A stretch of DNA of 64,000 nt from the NCBI GenBank assembly GCA_017654935.2, contig CM065693.1, forward strand, positions 20,127,591-20,191,590, in the 5' to 3' direction. The number at the start of each line of letters is the position of its first letter. The stretch's first letter is position 1. A program made the translations under genes and the position numbers. A model generated the notes under the pieces. That model did no database searches. It saw only the letters and a program-made list of their open reading frames with translations, and was not told the DNA's origin. Of the stretch, positions 11,926 to 22,117 are shown in pieces. Source of the DNA: Phymorhynchus buccinoides. Its lineage: Eukaryota; Mollusca; Gastropoda; Neogastropoda; Raphitomidae.

Positions 11926-12119
11926 TATTATTATCAATAACTTTTGTTGTCATTAAGGCATTTTCTCCCCTGCTTATTTTCTAAAGTGTCCACTTTATCT
12001 AATTTTCTCTTCTTTTTTTGTCGGTAAATGTTGAATCTGAAGCATATTTGTATGCCGCCATATTTTGTGTTTCCAAATTTACATGTGCAAGGGGGCACCC
12101 TTCTGACTGTTTAAAAGCA

Positions 12120-12194
12120 AAACCACTATAATATCCCAGAGTTATTCCCCTTCATCTGATGATTTGATGCGTTATATGGCTGTCAAGGGGTTAA
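12120..12194. mobile_element. TTAA MITE family P2, 3' fragment
   Basis: Contains CCTTCATCTGATGAT and ends GTCAAGGGGTTAA, matching the right ends of 41932-42143 and 53604-53833. The left half is missing. Confidence 0.65.
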
Positions 12195-12239
12195 TGCACC
12201 TTGAGTTTTCTCCCTTTGTATACACATGTACAATTTCTC

Positions 12240-12558
12240 CCCGTGGGGATACCGGGGGTCTTTTGTAAAAAATAGTTCCCCCACCTTCTGGAAGTTCTGT
12301 GCTTGTAACTTCCTCTAATCTGCCACTCTCTTTGACTCTGCCTTTTCCCTTTGCTTTCTGTCATCTACCATCTTTCTGACTTATTGGCCCCACCCATTCT
12401 CCTGCCTTACAAAAAAAATCTTCCAAATAATTTTTTCCTTTGAACTCCTCCGAAATCGGAATGTGTCGGCTGTACGCAGCAAGGAGACCAGTGAAAACTG
12501 AAAACCGGACACATAGTACCTTATCCATTATGGCCATATGGCCTGGGAATGCAGAAGA
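12240..12558 (+). repeat. Modular retroposon, module A, (AAG)n tail
   Basis: It starts near CCCCGTGGGGATACCGGGGG and runs through the common body (CTTCTGGAAGTTCTGTGCTT) and the A module (CCATTATGGCCATATGGCC). It ends in AGAAGAAGAAG, the likely 3' tail. Homologous copies: 13790-14060 (-), 31905-32345 (-), 34655-34965 (+). Confidence 0.7.
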
Positions 12559-12569
12559 AGAAGAAGTAT

Positions 12570-12700
12570 GTGCAGTTTAACAGCCTATGTGTTAGTACAT
12601 GTATGTGCAGTTTAACGGTCTATGTGTTAGTATAAAATTTCTGTTTAACAGTCTGCGTGTCGGTATTTGTGTCTAACAGTCTATGTGTTAGTGTATGTTG
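12570..12700 (+). repeat. ~33-bp tandem repeat abutting a splice acceptor
   Basis: Four copies of a unit containing (T/C)TAAC(A/G)GTCTATGTGTTAGT lie directly upstream of the acceptor at 12709. Each copy carries TTAAC or CTAAC, which resembles the animal branch-point consensus yUnAy. Confidence 0.8.
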
Positions 12701-12709
12701 TGTGGTCAG

Positions 12710-12822
12710 ATTCGGACACGGATGAAGAGACTGACCGGCTGCTGCAGAAGCAGTACCAGCGAAGAGACCAGTACGTGTCCATACCTGAACTGGACAACGA
12801 GGCCAGCAAGCAGACCGCAAAG
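12710..12822 (+). CDS. APBA1: APBA/X11-like adaptor, exon c
   Basis: Internal exon of 113 bp. The acceptor GTGTGGTCAG ends at 12709 and the donor AAAG/GTACAT starts at 12823. Entry is at phase 1 and exit at phase 0. It encodes DSDTDEETDRLLQKQYQRRD, then QYVSIPELDNEASKQTAK. The sequence is acidic then charged and helical-looking, with no folded domain. A TG-rich stretch with little polypyrimidine precedes the acceptor. Joining to exons b and d is in frame. Confidence 0.85.
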
Positions 12823-12857
12823 GTACATCAATGCAAGCTTTGTGTTTAGTTTGTCTC

Positions 12858-13110
12858 TTAGCCCTTTCGCCGCCAGCCTGTTTCCAGCAAAGAAAACCCA
12901 TTAAACTTAACTGGGTAGAGAAAAAAAAGTATCTGCAATATTGTGAATTCCTCTGTGACATGTATACAGTATAACATTAGGCCTATCCTTCCCTCCCAAA
13001 ATTAAGAAAATATCGTCTTTGGATAACAGGCCCTGATTTGATGCCTGTTAGTAACATGGGTGTTAAACCTTTGTGGTGCATAAATGCGACATTGGCGGTG
13101 AAAGGGTTAA
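12858..13110. mobile_element. TTAA MITE family P1, copy 1
   Basis: Left end TTAGCCCTTTCGCCGCCAG (target TTAA mutated) and right end TGGCGGTGAAAGGGTTAA. Other copies: 17981-18218, 23698-23945, 30682-30926, 52412-52637. TTAA targets with ends starting CCC are the signature of piggyBac-type elements. No transposase is encoded. Confidence 0.85.
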
Positions 13111-13113
13111 TTA

Positions 13114-13345
13114 TCATGTCCCCCGAAGACAGAGTGTGGCTGCCCGAGTGGCGGGGTAATCAAAAACGGTCACACACATGATGCTCTTATCCGTAACTGT
13201 TATCTTTCTGCCTGACTGGTCCATTCTCCTGCCTTTGTTCTAGAAACTCTTACAATGATTTTCTCCAGCTGAAGATGGGCATGCTGGGCCTATTTCCGAG
13301 TTAGGTGCATAATGGCAGCATGGCTCATATGACAGGAAACTGAGC
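13114..13345 (+). repeat. Mosaic retroposon (module C, body, module B)
   Basis: The left part (GTGTGGCTGCC...AACGGTCACACACATGATG) matches module C copies (16950-17265, 18621-18930, 37491-37663). The middle (GTCCATTCTCCTGCCTT) matches the common body. The right (GGGCATGCTGGGCCTA...GCATAATGGCAGCATGG) matches module B. One copy therefore joins parts of two retroposon types. Confidence 0.65.
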
Positions 13346-13789
13346 AATTGAAAAAAAACAACCCAAAAAGCACATCAAAATGACACGACAGTGAATTTAA
13401 AGGTGGAAAAAAAAGATGCTGGCCAAAAAAACACTTGGTGAAGAGATCTCTAGGCGGCGAAACACCAAGAGGATGGGTCAAGACAAAAGAGGGGGGTTTG
13501 CGTTTGCTGTGTTGAAAAAACCACCTGACAGCTCTGGTGGAGGTTGGCGGTAGCTGCACTGTTAAATTGGCTGCATTGTTTCACTTTCGTCCTTAGCTAA
13601 TTAACCAAAATCTGTCAATTAATCACACAGCTTTTGGAAATGCGTCCGACATCGTTGACGAACAGTGCTCACCCCTTTCAAGACAAAGACAAATGGAGGT
13701 GTCTTCTACAAGGGAGTTGGGGGAGTGATAAGCTTGGTTCTTGAGTGAAAAGTTTGCTTTCTATGCTAAGCTAAACTTTCACACAGGAG

Positions 13790-14060
13790 ACTTCTTCTTC
13801 ATTCCCAGGCCATATGGCCATAATGGGTAAGGTGTCCAGTTTTCACTGGTCTCCCCGCTGCGTGCAGCCGACACATTCCGATTTCGGAGGAGCTCAATGG
13901 AGAAAAATTATTTGGAAGATTTTTTGGGGAAAAGGCAGGAGAATGGGCCAATAAGTCAGAAAGATAGTAGATGATAGAAAGCAAAGGGGGAAAAGGCAGA
14001 GTCAAAGAGAGTGGCAGATTAGAGGAAGTTACAAGCACAGAACTTCCAGAAGGTGGGGAA
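13790..14060 (-). repeat. Modular retroposon, module A, minus strand
   Basis: The + strand begins CTTCTTCTTCATTCCCAGGC (reversed AAG tail), then GGCCATATGGCCATAATGGG, then the body to CAGAACTTCCAGAAGGTGGGG. Confidence 0.75.
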
Positions 14061-14103
14061 CTGTCATTGTAATGAGCTACGGACTGCAAGGTGATACTTC
14101 TAT

Positions 14104-14353
14104 TTCTCCAGACTGAGACCCCTACACCTTATGATATTATTATTTGGTATTAGGTACTTTATAGTCACAGAGGCGTCTCTGTGAAATTCGGGCTGCTCCC
14201 ACCTGGAGAGCGTGTCACAGCCAGAGGCACGCCACCCATTTAAAAAAAAAAATTATGCTATTTTTGTGTGACTGATGAGGAGGTAAATTTTGACCAAATG
14301 ACAACTTTTCCGTTGCCACTGGGTTTAACGTGTGCTAAGGTCATGGGCACACG

Positions 14354-14384
<31 letters not shown>

Positions 14385-14410
14385 TCATTTGACTTGGTTA
14401 TAGTATGTCA
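14104..14410 (-). repeat. 5'-truncated tRNA-type SINE
   Basis: Read on the minus strand it contains TTCGGATGAGACGATAAACC and GAGGTCCCGTGTGCCCATGA, a core found in many marine-invertebrate SINEs, then GAGCAGCCCGAATTTCACAG and a tail rich in TACCAAATA. The last part matches the 3' end of the full SINE at 35219-35660. No tRNA head is present. Confidence 0.65.
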
Positions 14411-14460
14411 TATAGTAAAAAGCCAAGTGTCTGTGTGTGTGTCTGTCTGAAACACAAAAC

Positions 14461-14815
14461 GGGCCTTATAACTCTGCCGTTTTTTGACCGATTCGCTTCA
14501 AATTTGCTGTGAGCCCTAACGGGGCGATGGCAACGGCAACCGAGGCGGCCGTGTCATTTGCGCGGTTTGGCAAATGCGCGAAACGCGTATCCGCCGGACT
14601 CTCGGCGCCTGTATCTCCGGCATTTCTGGACCGATTGCCTTCAAATTTGGCAGGTAGATGACCGGGGACAGTGACTATCGGTGTGCCAAACCGGAAGTGC
14701 GCGCGCTATGCGCCGCTTCACCTTTTCGCTGACCCGGCGAAACCAGTACTCAGCGTTACCAGTACGTGGCGTTACCAGTATGGTGCATTGCCAGTACTAG
14801 GCGTTGCGCTAGTAA
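14461..14815. repeat. GC-rich repeat-like island with 17-bp iterations
   Basis: A GC-rich block in AT-rich surroundings. It includes two related segments (GACCGATTCGCTTCAAATTT and GACCGATTGCCTTCAAATTT) and four 16-17-bp iterations of ACCAGTA..GCGTT at about 14750-14806. It is probably a transposable-element end of unknown class. No reading frame of note. Confidence 0.5.
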
Positions 14816-14990
14816 TAACAAAAACAGAACTTTGTGTAAAGTAGTGCGCCTTACAGTTTGTAAGACACGCTGCACTGTAGTTTGTTTTGATGGGTAAGGA
14901 TTATGAATACGAAGAATCATTATTTAGATCAGTTCAAGACAACAGCAAAATATTAATTAAGAATAATTATTAGCGTTGCGTTTGTTGCAG

Positions 14991-15021
14991 GCCCAACATC
15001 GGCAGTCCAAAGCCAAAGAAG
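14991..15021 (+). CDS. APBA1: APBA/X11-like adaptor, 31-nt microexon d
   Basis: A 31-bp exon. The strong acceptor GCGTTTGTTGCAG ends at 14990 and the strong donor AAG/GTAAGG starts at 15022. It enters at phase 0 and leaves at phase 1, exactly what is needed between exon c (phase 0) and the PTB exon (two leading bases). It encodes AQHRQSKAKE, then one base of the next codon. Omitting it would shift the frame. Confidence 0.85.
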
Positions 15022-15396
15022 GTAAGGGTTTGGGTTGGGATTTTTCAGTCATCTTTTATTTTTAAACATTTTGTAAAAAAAAATTGGGTATGCATAACAT
15101 TTGTGTTTTTGCTGTTGTTCTCTTTCAATGTGGCGGGGTTAAAACGGAAAAGGAACTTGGTTGCGTTTCGGTTAGACATAATAAGGCTGCTTTTTTTAAT
15201 TATAAAATATCTGTTTTCTGTAACAGTGTATCCTAATGTCAATGGCTGTAGACCACTGCCCCCTTTTTTTTCTTTTAAATTTTTTTTCTTCTTAGTTGTG
15301 ATCCTGTCTAAGCAACATTATCTTTGTCAGTTTTAGGAGAATGCCTTTCTTTTCTCCCCCTTCCATTTCATTTGGCCTAATTGTTATCCTTCTATC

Positions 15397-15845
15397 TACC
15401 GTAATTTTCAGGTTATAAGACATAGACATCGAAATTGGTCACAGGTTGCTACGACGAATACTCACGTTAAAATAATTCAAAATCCCTATTATCGTCTGAG
15501 ATACCGTCCAACAGATGCCATAACCCTTGATTGGATGCAAAAAGCATCGTTATAGAGCTTAAAATGCCATAATTCTATTAATTTTCGTGAAGAAAAGTCC
15601 AAGCACAACAACAGGAAGCAGCACAAACGGAAGTTCGATGATTTGAAAGGGGAGCCAACTCTCATTTATGACTGCAGTAATGGCGGTTGGCAAGCGTTCT
15701 ACCGGACGCATGCAGACTTCGACTTTCTTTAACGAGGTGCCTTATAAACGAGGGCGCCTTTTACTTTAATTTTTTCAGATTTTTCTTGAAAATTGCCCTA
15801 TTCGCCTTATGCACAGCAGCGCCTAATGATCCGAAAAATACGGTA
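15397..15845 (+). mobile_element. TA-flanked MITE-L, copy 1
   Basis: Starts TACCGTAATTTTCAGGTTAT and ends GATCCGAAAAATACGGTA, inverted termini with TA at both ends. The interior (AACAGATGCCATAACCCTT and GGGGAGCCAACTCTC) matches 19723-20301 and, inverted, 49695-50252. TA targets suggest the Tc1/mariner superfamily. No transposase. Confidence 0.8.
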
Positions 15846-16949
15846 AATGGCACAAATTAATCTCATTGTTCATCCTCTGGAATGATCCTTTCTTTCTAAC
15901 CTCTGAATCCATCCAAATAGAAAGGTTGTTTTTCTATGTGTACACCCCCCCTCCCACCTTTCCCCCCCCCCCCCCCCCCCAACACCTTTTCCCTCTTTTG
16001 TCAAACATTTGTCTCAGTTCTAGGGAAATTATTATCTGTTTATTCCTTGTGTGTTTTCAACAGAATGTTTCCAGTAAATAGCCTGGTGTATTTGTTGGAT
16101 CTGTTTGTGTTTCACTTCTTTGTAGTCTTCTCTCTGGCCCTGTGTTGTGTCTCTCACTCTCTTTCTGTTCCATGTCTATTACTGGTAGGTAGGTGGGTAG
16201 GGACAGGCTTTCATAGCCGTAGGCCTCGCGGCCTATATACCGTCCCCTCTTTGAATGAGTATTTGTATGAATTGTTGGTTGGTTGGTTGATCTGGTTCCA
16301 CGCCTATAAATAATAATGCTCAATGCCATCCATTAATCAAAATCACAAAAAAGATCTTTGAATCTTGGACTTGTATCCAAAAGGTTCTTGAATGTATTAG
16401 TATTAGGTGCAAATTTCATGTTAGATGTTAAACAATTCCAGTGATTAGCAACTATTACTATTACCTCTACCAAGAGAATACTGTTCTTGGCTATATTAGT
16501 TCATGTGTCTGTTAGTCAACTGGAAGAGTTCTTTAAAAAGTTATGCATAGATTTTGCCCCCCCCCCCCCCCCAATGTGTGGATTTGGTCAGAAGCAATTG
16601 CTAAAAACATTTTCAATAAATCTCACGGAGAGTATCGATCTCATAGCAAGGAATACTCCATTAATTTTGGAGTCAGTCTAAGATCTTCATGTTGTTTATT
16701 TTGATTGATTTTTGCTCTTTTTTTCCTTAAAAAAAAAAGTAACTGTAAGAAATTGAAATGAAGGTAACCAAATGAACGTATAATAGACATACACCTGTTT
16801 TTTGTTTGAATGATTTTTGTTGTTTTTTTGTTTCTGTTAAAATGGCTGTAAGAAATTGAAAAGAAGGCAAAGAAGAGTGTTTTGCAATTTACATGTACAG
16901 GCAACAGCAGACCTTTGTCTTCAATTCTTTTGCTCTTGTCCATCGTTGT

Positions 16950-17265
16950 TGATGGCATACCCTGGCTAAACGACTCCAGGGATCATCCCAACAGCTGAAG
17001 CACTTGAACACTATGGTAGTTTTGGTACAAATGCATCACCTATGGATGAGAACATTACGTGTATGACTGTTTTTGATTGCCCCGCCACATGGGCAGCCAC
17101 ACTCCATCTTCGTGGGATTTGGGAGACTGATGTTGTTATGCTAGGAGCTTGTCATGGCTAAGGACAATCCCCGCATTATAACTATGCATAGCATAACAAA
17201 ATTTTGATATAGCCTTGGTGTGCTGGCCTATGTCAATTGGTCTGACATAGCCTTAAGCCAAGGCG
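16950..17265 (-). repeat. Module C retroposon, copy 1
   Basis: Matches 18621-18930 along its length (CAGGGATCATCCCAACAGC, GAACACTATGGTA, GCCACACTCC, TGCTAGGAGCTTGTC, AGCCAAGGCG). Orientation is taken from the copy with the (CAA)n tail. Confidence 0.75.
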
Positions 17266-17290
17266 TTTGTCCATCTGGCATCATATTTCC

Positions 17291-17509
17291 CAGGGCTCCC
17301 AGGGACCCCCATTTGGGGGTCTATGAAGTACTAAAATTCTAAAGGACCCTCTAAAAGAATGTGCAGAGGGTCCCAGGGATGCACTAGAAAAATTCTTTTT
17401 AGCATTCGTAATGCCACTGGGACCCCCTATCCAAGCTTCTAGGACCCTCTATTCTGTAAGTGAAGGAGTCCCTGGGACCTCTTGTTTTGCGGGACGATTG
17501 GGATCCCTG
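17291..17509. mobile_element. TIR element, CAGGGCTC family, copy 2
   Basis: Begins CAGGGCTCCCAGGGACCCCC and ends GGGATCCCTG, nearly identical internally to 4763-4980. Flanked by TTTCC on both sides, with one extra base on the right. Confidence 0.8.
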
Positions 17510-17588
17510 CTTTCCTAAGAATATTCCGACAACAAGCAGGTTTCATTCGGTTCATGGACGGCACAGAAAGCTGACACCATCGTGGTCG

Positions 17589-17604
17589 TGTGTGTGTGTG
17601 TGCA

Positions 17605-17640
<36 letters not shown>

Positions 17641-17647
17641 TGTGTGT

Positions 17648-17714
<67 letters not shown>
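17589..17714. repeat. (GT)n microsatellite
   Basis: About 125 bp of GT with GAG interruptions. It lies directly upstream of the candidate microexon and could serve as its pyrimidine/UG tract. Confidence 0.95.
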
Positions 17715-17716
<2 letters not shown>

Positions 17717-17721
17717 GATAG

Positions 17722-17760
17722 AGGACAAGGTAGAATCGCAATCCACTCGATCCAGTCAAG
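17722..17760 (+). CDS. Candidate 39-nt cassette exon (unproven)
   Basis: After the GT run, TTGATAG/AGGACAAGG gives an acceptor ending at 17721, and TCAAG/GTACAACC gives a donor at 17761. The 39 nt enter and leave at phase 1, the phase of the junction between microexon d and the PTB exon. Inclusion would add E-DKVESQSTRSSQ without a stop or frame change. The donor starts GTAC, like the three upstream exons of this gene. Against it: the acceptor lacks a normal pyrimidine tract, and I know of no homologous insert. Confidence 0.35.
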
Positions 17761-17930
17761 GTACAACCTGTTTTGAATGGTTTTCCTTGTTTGTTTTTTT
17801 ACATTTATTTATCCTGCCTTGTCGTGCTGCATGACTTGATGATGATCCATGTCTCTTTTTTTATCTTGTGTGCCTTAGTCAGCATGACAGATGTGCCTGA
17901 ATGTGTGTATTTGCACTGTACAGTGGAACC

Positions 17931-18287
17931 TCCTTTATAAGACTCCCTCCCATACGAGACCTAGTTCTCTGAGACATCTTTGTACCCGCCAATGTCGCAA
18001 TCATGCACCACAATGGTTTAACACCCATGTCACTAAAAGGCATCAAATCAGGGCCTGTTATCTGAAGACCGTATTTTCTTAATTTTGGGAGGTAAGGATA
18101 GGCCTAATGTTAGACATGTCACAGAGGAATTCCCAATATTGCAGATCATTTTGTTCTCTACCCAGTTAAGTTTAATGCTATTTTTTGGCTGAAAAATGGC
18201 TGGCGGTGAAAGGGTTAAAATGACCCCCTCCCTTATAATACCTCATTTTGGAGGATTTTTCAAGGTCTTATAAGGGAGGTTCCACTG
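17931..18287. mobile_element. TA-flanked MITE (CAGTGGAACCTCC family) with nested insertion
   Basis: Left CAGTGGAACCTCCTTTATAA and right TTATAAGGGAGGTTCCACTG are inverted, flanked by TA on both sides. Similar ends occur at 26367-26541 and 42340-42499. These termini resemble pogo/Tigger-type Tc1/mariner relatives. The centre is interrupted by a P1 TTAA MITE. Confidence 0.85.
17981..18218. mobile_element. TTAA MITE family P1, copy 2, nested
   Basis: Inverted relative to 12858-13110. The right end GGCGGTGAAAGGGTTAA is intact; the left terminus (ACCCGCCAATGTCGC) has lost about 10 bp. The uninterrupted host MITE at 26367-26541 shows TATTAAAATGACC (inverted there) at this point, so insertion was at that TTAA. 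Confidence 0.8.
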
Positions 18288-18620
18288 TAGTACACTTTTT
18301 AAGTTATTATCTTGATTCTTTTTTGTCTTCTCTCTCTTTAGTCTTATGCTCTATCTGTCTGATTTCTATTCTGTATGTTAATGATTTATTTTAAATACAG
18401 ACATTTTCAGGCATGCCGATTGTCCCTCTTTCTCTTTTTTCTTGTCAAGTTTGTGTCTACCGTTTTATCTGTTTTCTTGCACATACCCTCCTCCCTTCTA
18501 TCAATTAAAAAAAAATGTTGAATGAAAATCATTGAGTCTGTGATTGACAGTTTTGTTGGTTTTTTTTTTGGGTGTAAATTGCATTGATAAAAACATACTC
18601 TTACAGATTGATCAATTGTG

Positions 18621-18930
18621 TTGTTGTTGTTGTCTTACTCTGGCTTAAGACTCCAGGGATCATCCCAACAGCCGAAGCACTCGAACACTATGGTACAGAT
18701 GCACCAGCTAAGGATGAGAACATTATGTGTGTGACCGTTTTTTATTACCCCGCCACTTGGGCAGCCACACTCCGACTTCGGAGGATTTTAGATTGATGAT
18801 GTATGCTAGGAGCTTGTCTCGGCTTAATACAATCCCTGCACAGCCATGCAGAACATAGCAACATTTTGATGTAGCCTTGGCGTTCTAGCTTATCATATCA
18901 ACTGATCTGACACAGGTTCATGCCAAGGCG
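18621..18930 (-). mobile_element. Module C retroposon, full copy with TSD
   Basis: Flanked by TGATCAATTGTG at 18609-18620 and 18931-18942. The + strand begins with (TTG)n, so the element lies on the minus strand with a 3' (CAA)n tail, starting CGCCTTGGCATG at 18930. The tail and 12-bp duplication show copying by reverse transcription. No tRNA boxes recognised. Confidence 0.8.
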
Positions 18931-19722
18931 TGATCAATTGTGAAAACAGAAGATCTTTTAAAATTGTTTTTTCATATGAGTAGAGAAGAGCGGTGTCTTG
19001 TACTTTAAGACCTCTGCCACCCAGCCTTAGCTATTCTGCCTGCCCTACCCTTCCGGTTTTATCCTATTTCGATGCACACATTTTTCTTGCCTTTTTTATG
19101 TGCGAGTACAATTTCTCTCTTAGTCTTACTCTTTTTGGGGGGTAATGTAGTTATTTTTTCATTATTTTCTCTCAGAGACAATTGGCATGCTTGGTAGTGT
19201 ATTTGAGTGCGTGTGCGTGTTTTGTGCAAGTGTTTGTTTGTGTAAGTGTGTGTGTGCGTTTCAGTGAAAATGTGTTTCCTGTGTGTTTAATTAAATGTGT
19301 GTGTATGTCTGTGTGCAAGAACGTGTTCACTCGCGTGCATGCACGTACGTGTGTGTGTGTGTGTGTGCGTGTGTGTATATCTGTGAGTGTTTCAATACTG
19401 ATTGTAAAGCACCTTTGTGCTCGATAAAAAGTGCTTTATAAATGGCCGTTTATTATTATTATTATTATTATTATTTGTGTGAACAGTGTGTGTCTTGATT
19501 AACAACTTCTAGTGTTTCAGTTGGCCAACTGTTTTAGCTGTCAAAGGTTTTGAAACAGACAGACTTTTTGTTATTACATGTATCATATTTTGCTTTTTTC
19601 TGACATTTTTGTATGTATATTAGTATTACTGATCGTGTTGCTGATTTCATATTTTGTTATAGATGAATTTTCTTTTTTTTTTAAACATTTTTTATGGTGT
19701 AGCTTTTTTTCAGTTTTGAATC

Positions 19723-20301
19723 TACCGTAATTTTCAGACTATAACTAGGCAATATTTTTTTCTCCATTTCAAGTTCAACCTATGCGCCCAATAAACGAGG
19801 GCGCCCTATTAGTGAACAAAATCTTGAGAAGAGAGGCAATGATTGCCATGCTCAGTACAGTATGCTGTGAATCTAGACATCGAAAGTAGTCACAAATCGC
19901 CGACACGACGAATGCTCACGTTAAAATACTTCAAAATCCCTATTATCATCCGAGATACCGTCCAACAGATGCCATAGCCCTTCATTGGATGTTAAAAAAC
20001 ATCGTTGTAGAGCTTAAAATGCCATAATTCTACCAGTTTTCGCGAAGAAAAGTCCAAACACAACATCAGGAAGTGGCACAAATGGAAGTTTGATTATTTG
20101 AAAGGGGAGCCAACTCTCGTTTATGACAGCAGTAATGGCAGTCGGCAAGCCTTTACCAAACGCTTACGGGCTTCAAAGTTTGACTTTCTTTTGCGAAGTG
20201 CCTTATAAACAAGGGCGCATTTTGCTTTAATATTTTCAGATTTGTTCTTGAAAATTGGCCTTACACAAACACAAGTGCCTAATGATCTGAAAAATATGGT
20301 A
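19723..20301 (+). mobile_element. TA-flanked MITE-L, copy 2 (longest)
   Basis: Starts TACCGTAATTTTCAGACTAT and ends TGATCTGAAAAATATGGTA. The 579-bp interior includes AATAAACGAGGGCGCCCTAT and AACAGATGCCATAGCCCTT. The copy at 15397-15845 lacks the left internal part. Confidence 0.8.
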
Positions 20302-20494
20302 TATGTCTGGATGGCATTTAAAACAGTATAATATAACAGTGGATGATGTGATTTTTTTTCTGTACAGCTTTTCAGTCAATATTCAGTTCTGTTCTTTATG
20401 TGAAGTTTTATATTTCTTTAATGTGTTATTGTTATAAAACAAATTGCAATTCAAAGTTTATTGTATTGTACTGCCTATTTTCACCTTTACTTGT

Positions 20495-20716
<222 letters not shown>

Positions 20717-21067
20717 ATGAATACAATTTCTTGCTAAAACGAGTTCATATTAGAAAATATGTATTTAGATGCATCAATCAAGAAATGATATATGCGTTTG
20801 ACTGGTGTATGCTATGCATAGCAACACTCGCTAGGGATCAAGACTTTCCACACAATGTGGTGTACAAGATTATAATTTTATTCACCGGTCAAATCTGGAC
20901 TTAATTTCATTGAAATAAAATCAATTTAAGAAAACTATCGCGTAAAGAACGACAATGAACGTGTAACTGAGGCTATCCCTGAAATCCACCTGAAACAGGG
21001 CATGGGAGGAAAATGTCATCATAAGAAATCAGCGTTCATCTGTGTGAAAATCACAATTAATGGATAG

Positions 21068-21400
21068 TCAATAATGAGTGTGACCGCCACGTGCCCCGAC
21101 CACTGCCCCACAACGCCGCCTCATGATGCAAATGAGGTTTCTGATCCGCTGCTGGGGGATCCTGGCCCACTCCTCCCGGAGAGACACCCCGAGCTCATGG
21201 ACGGTACAAGGATGCTGCTCTCGTGCTTGTACTGATAATGTCCCAGACATGTTTAATCGGATTCGAGTCCAGAAAGCATGCTGGTCATTGCATTCATACA
21301 CTTTCCCTGATCCTGCAGGTGGTGGCTGGCATGGCGTGCACGATGATGGCGGCTATTGTCATCCATGAAAATGAAGTCTGCGCCAATGATGCCTGTGTAG
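21068..21400 (-). pseudogene. Tc1-like transposase, C-terminal remnant
   Basis: Reading leftwards on the minus strand, a segment resembling GADFIFMDDN (second Asp of the DDE catalytic triad) is followed by RHHRARHASHHLQDQG. After a frameshift near 21301 come CNDQHAFWTRIRLNMSG, VHELGVSLREEWARIPQQRI and MRRRCGAVVGARGGHTHY, the conserved end of Tc1 transposases. The usual SPDLNPIE motif is degraded. The element cannot make an active enzyme. Confidence 0.85.
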
Positions 21401-21534
21401 GGATGGACTAAGGGGTGGAGAATCTCAAATCAATACCTGTCTGTTCACAAGGTGTCGTTTTCCGGCACAAACAAGTCAGTTATGCCTTGCATAGAGATGC
21501 CACTCCACGCCAAAAGCGACCCTCCACCATAGCG

Positions 21535-22117
21535 GCCATGCTGACCGATGATGTTTGGATGGAATGGTTCACTCAGGCATCATTACACCCTTCACCATAG
21601 CAGCCATGCTGACCGATGATGTTTGGATGGAATGGTCCACTCAGGCGTCATTACACCCTCCACCATAGCGGCCATGCTGACCGATGATGTTTGGATGGAA
21701 TGGTCCACTCAGGCGTCATTACACCCTCCACCATAGCGGCCATGCTGACCGATGATGTTTGGATGGAATGGTCCACTCAGGTCATTACACCCTCCACTAT
21801 AGCATGCTGACCATGGATACACCAGGCTCCACCCTCCACCATAGCGACCATGCTGACCGATGATGTTTGGATGGAATGGTTCACTCAGGCGTCACTACAC
21901 CCTTCACCATAGCGGCCATGCTGACCGATGATGTTTGGATGGAATGGTTCACTCAGGCGTCACTACACCCTTCACCATAGCATGCTGCCATGCTGACCGA
22001 TGATGTTTGGATGGAATGGTCCACTCAGGCGTCACTACACCCTTCACCATAGCGGCCATGCTGACCGATGATGTTTGGATGGAATGGTTCACGCAGGCAT
22101 CATTACACCGTCTTAAG
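21535..22117. repeat. ~68-bp satellite inside the Tc1-like element
   Basis: Eight or nine tandem copies of a unit containing CATGCTGACCGATGATGTTT, GGATGGAATGGT and ACCATAGCGGC. The unit derives from transposase coding sequence (minus strand) and has expanded after the element inserted. One copy near 21806 is degenerate. Confidence 0.88.

Larger units (their letters stand above)
12823..14990 (+). other. APBA1: Intron between exons c and d
   Basis: 2.2 kb. It contains a TTAA MITE (12858-13110), a mosaic short retroposon (13114-13345), a module A retroposon (13790-14060), a reversed tRNA-type SINE (14104-14410) and a GC-rich island (14461-14815). Confidence 0.7.
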
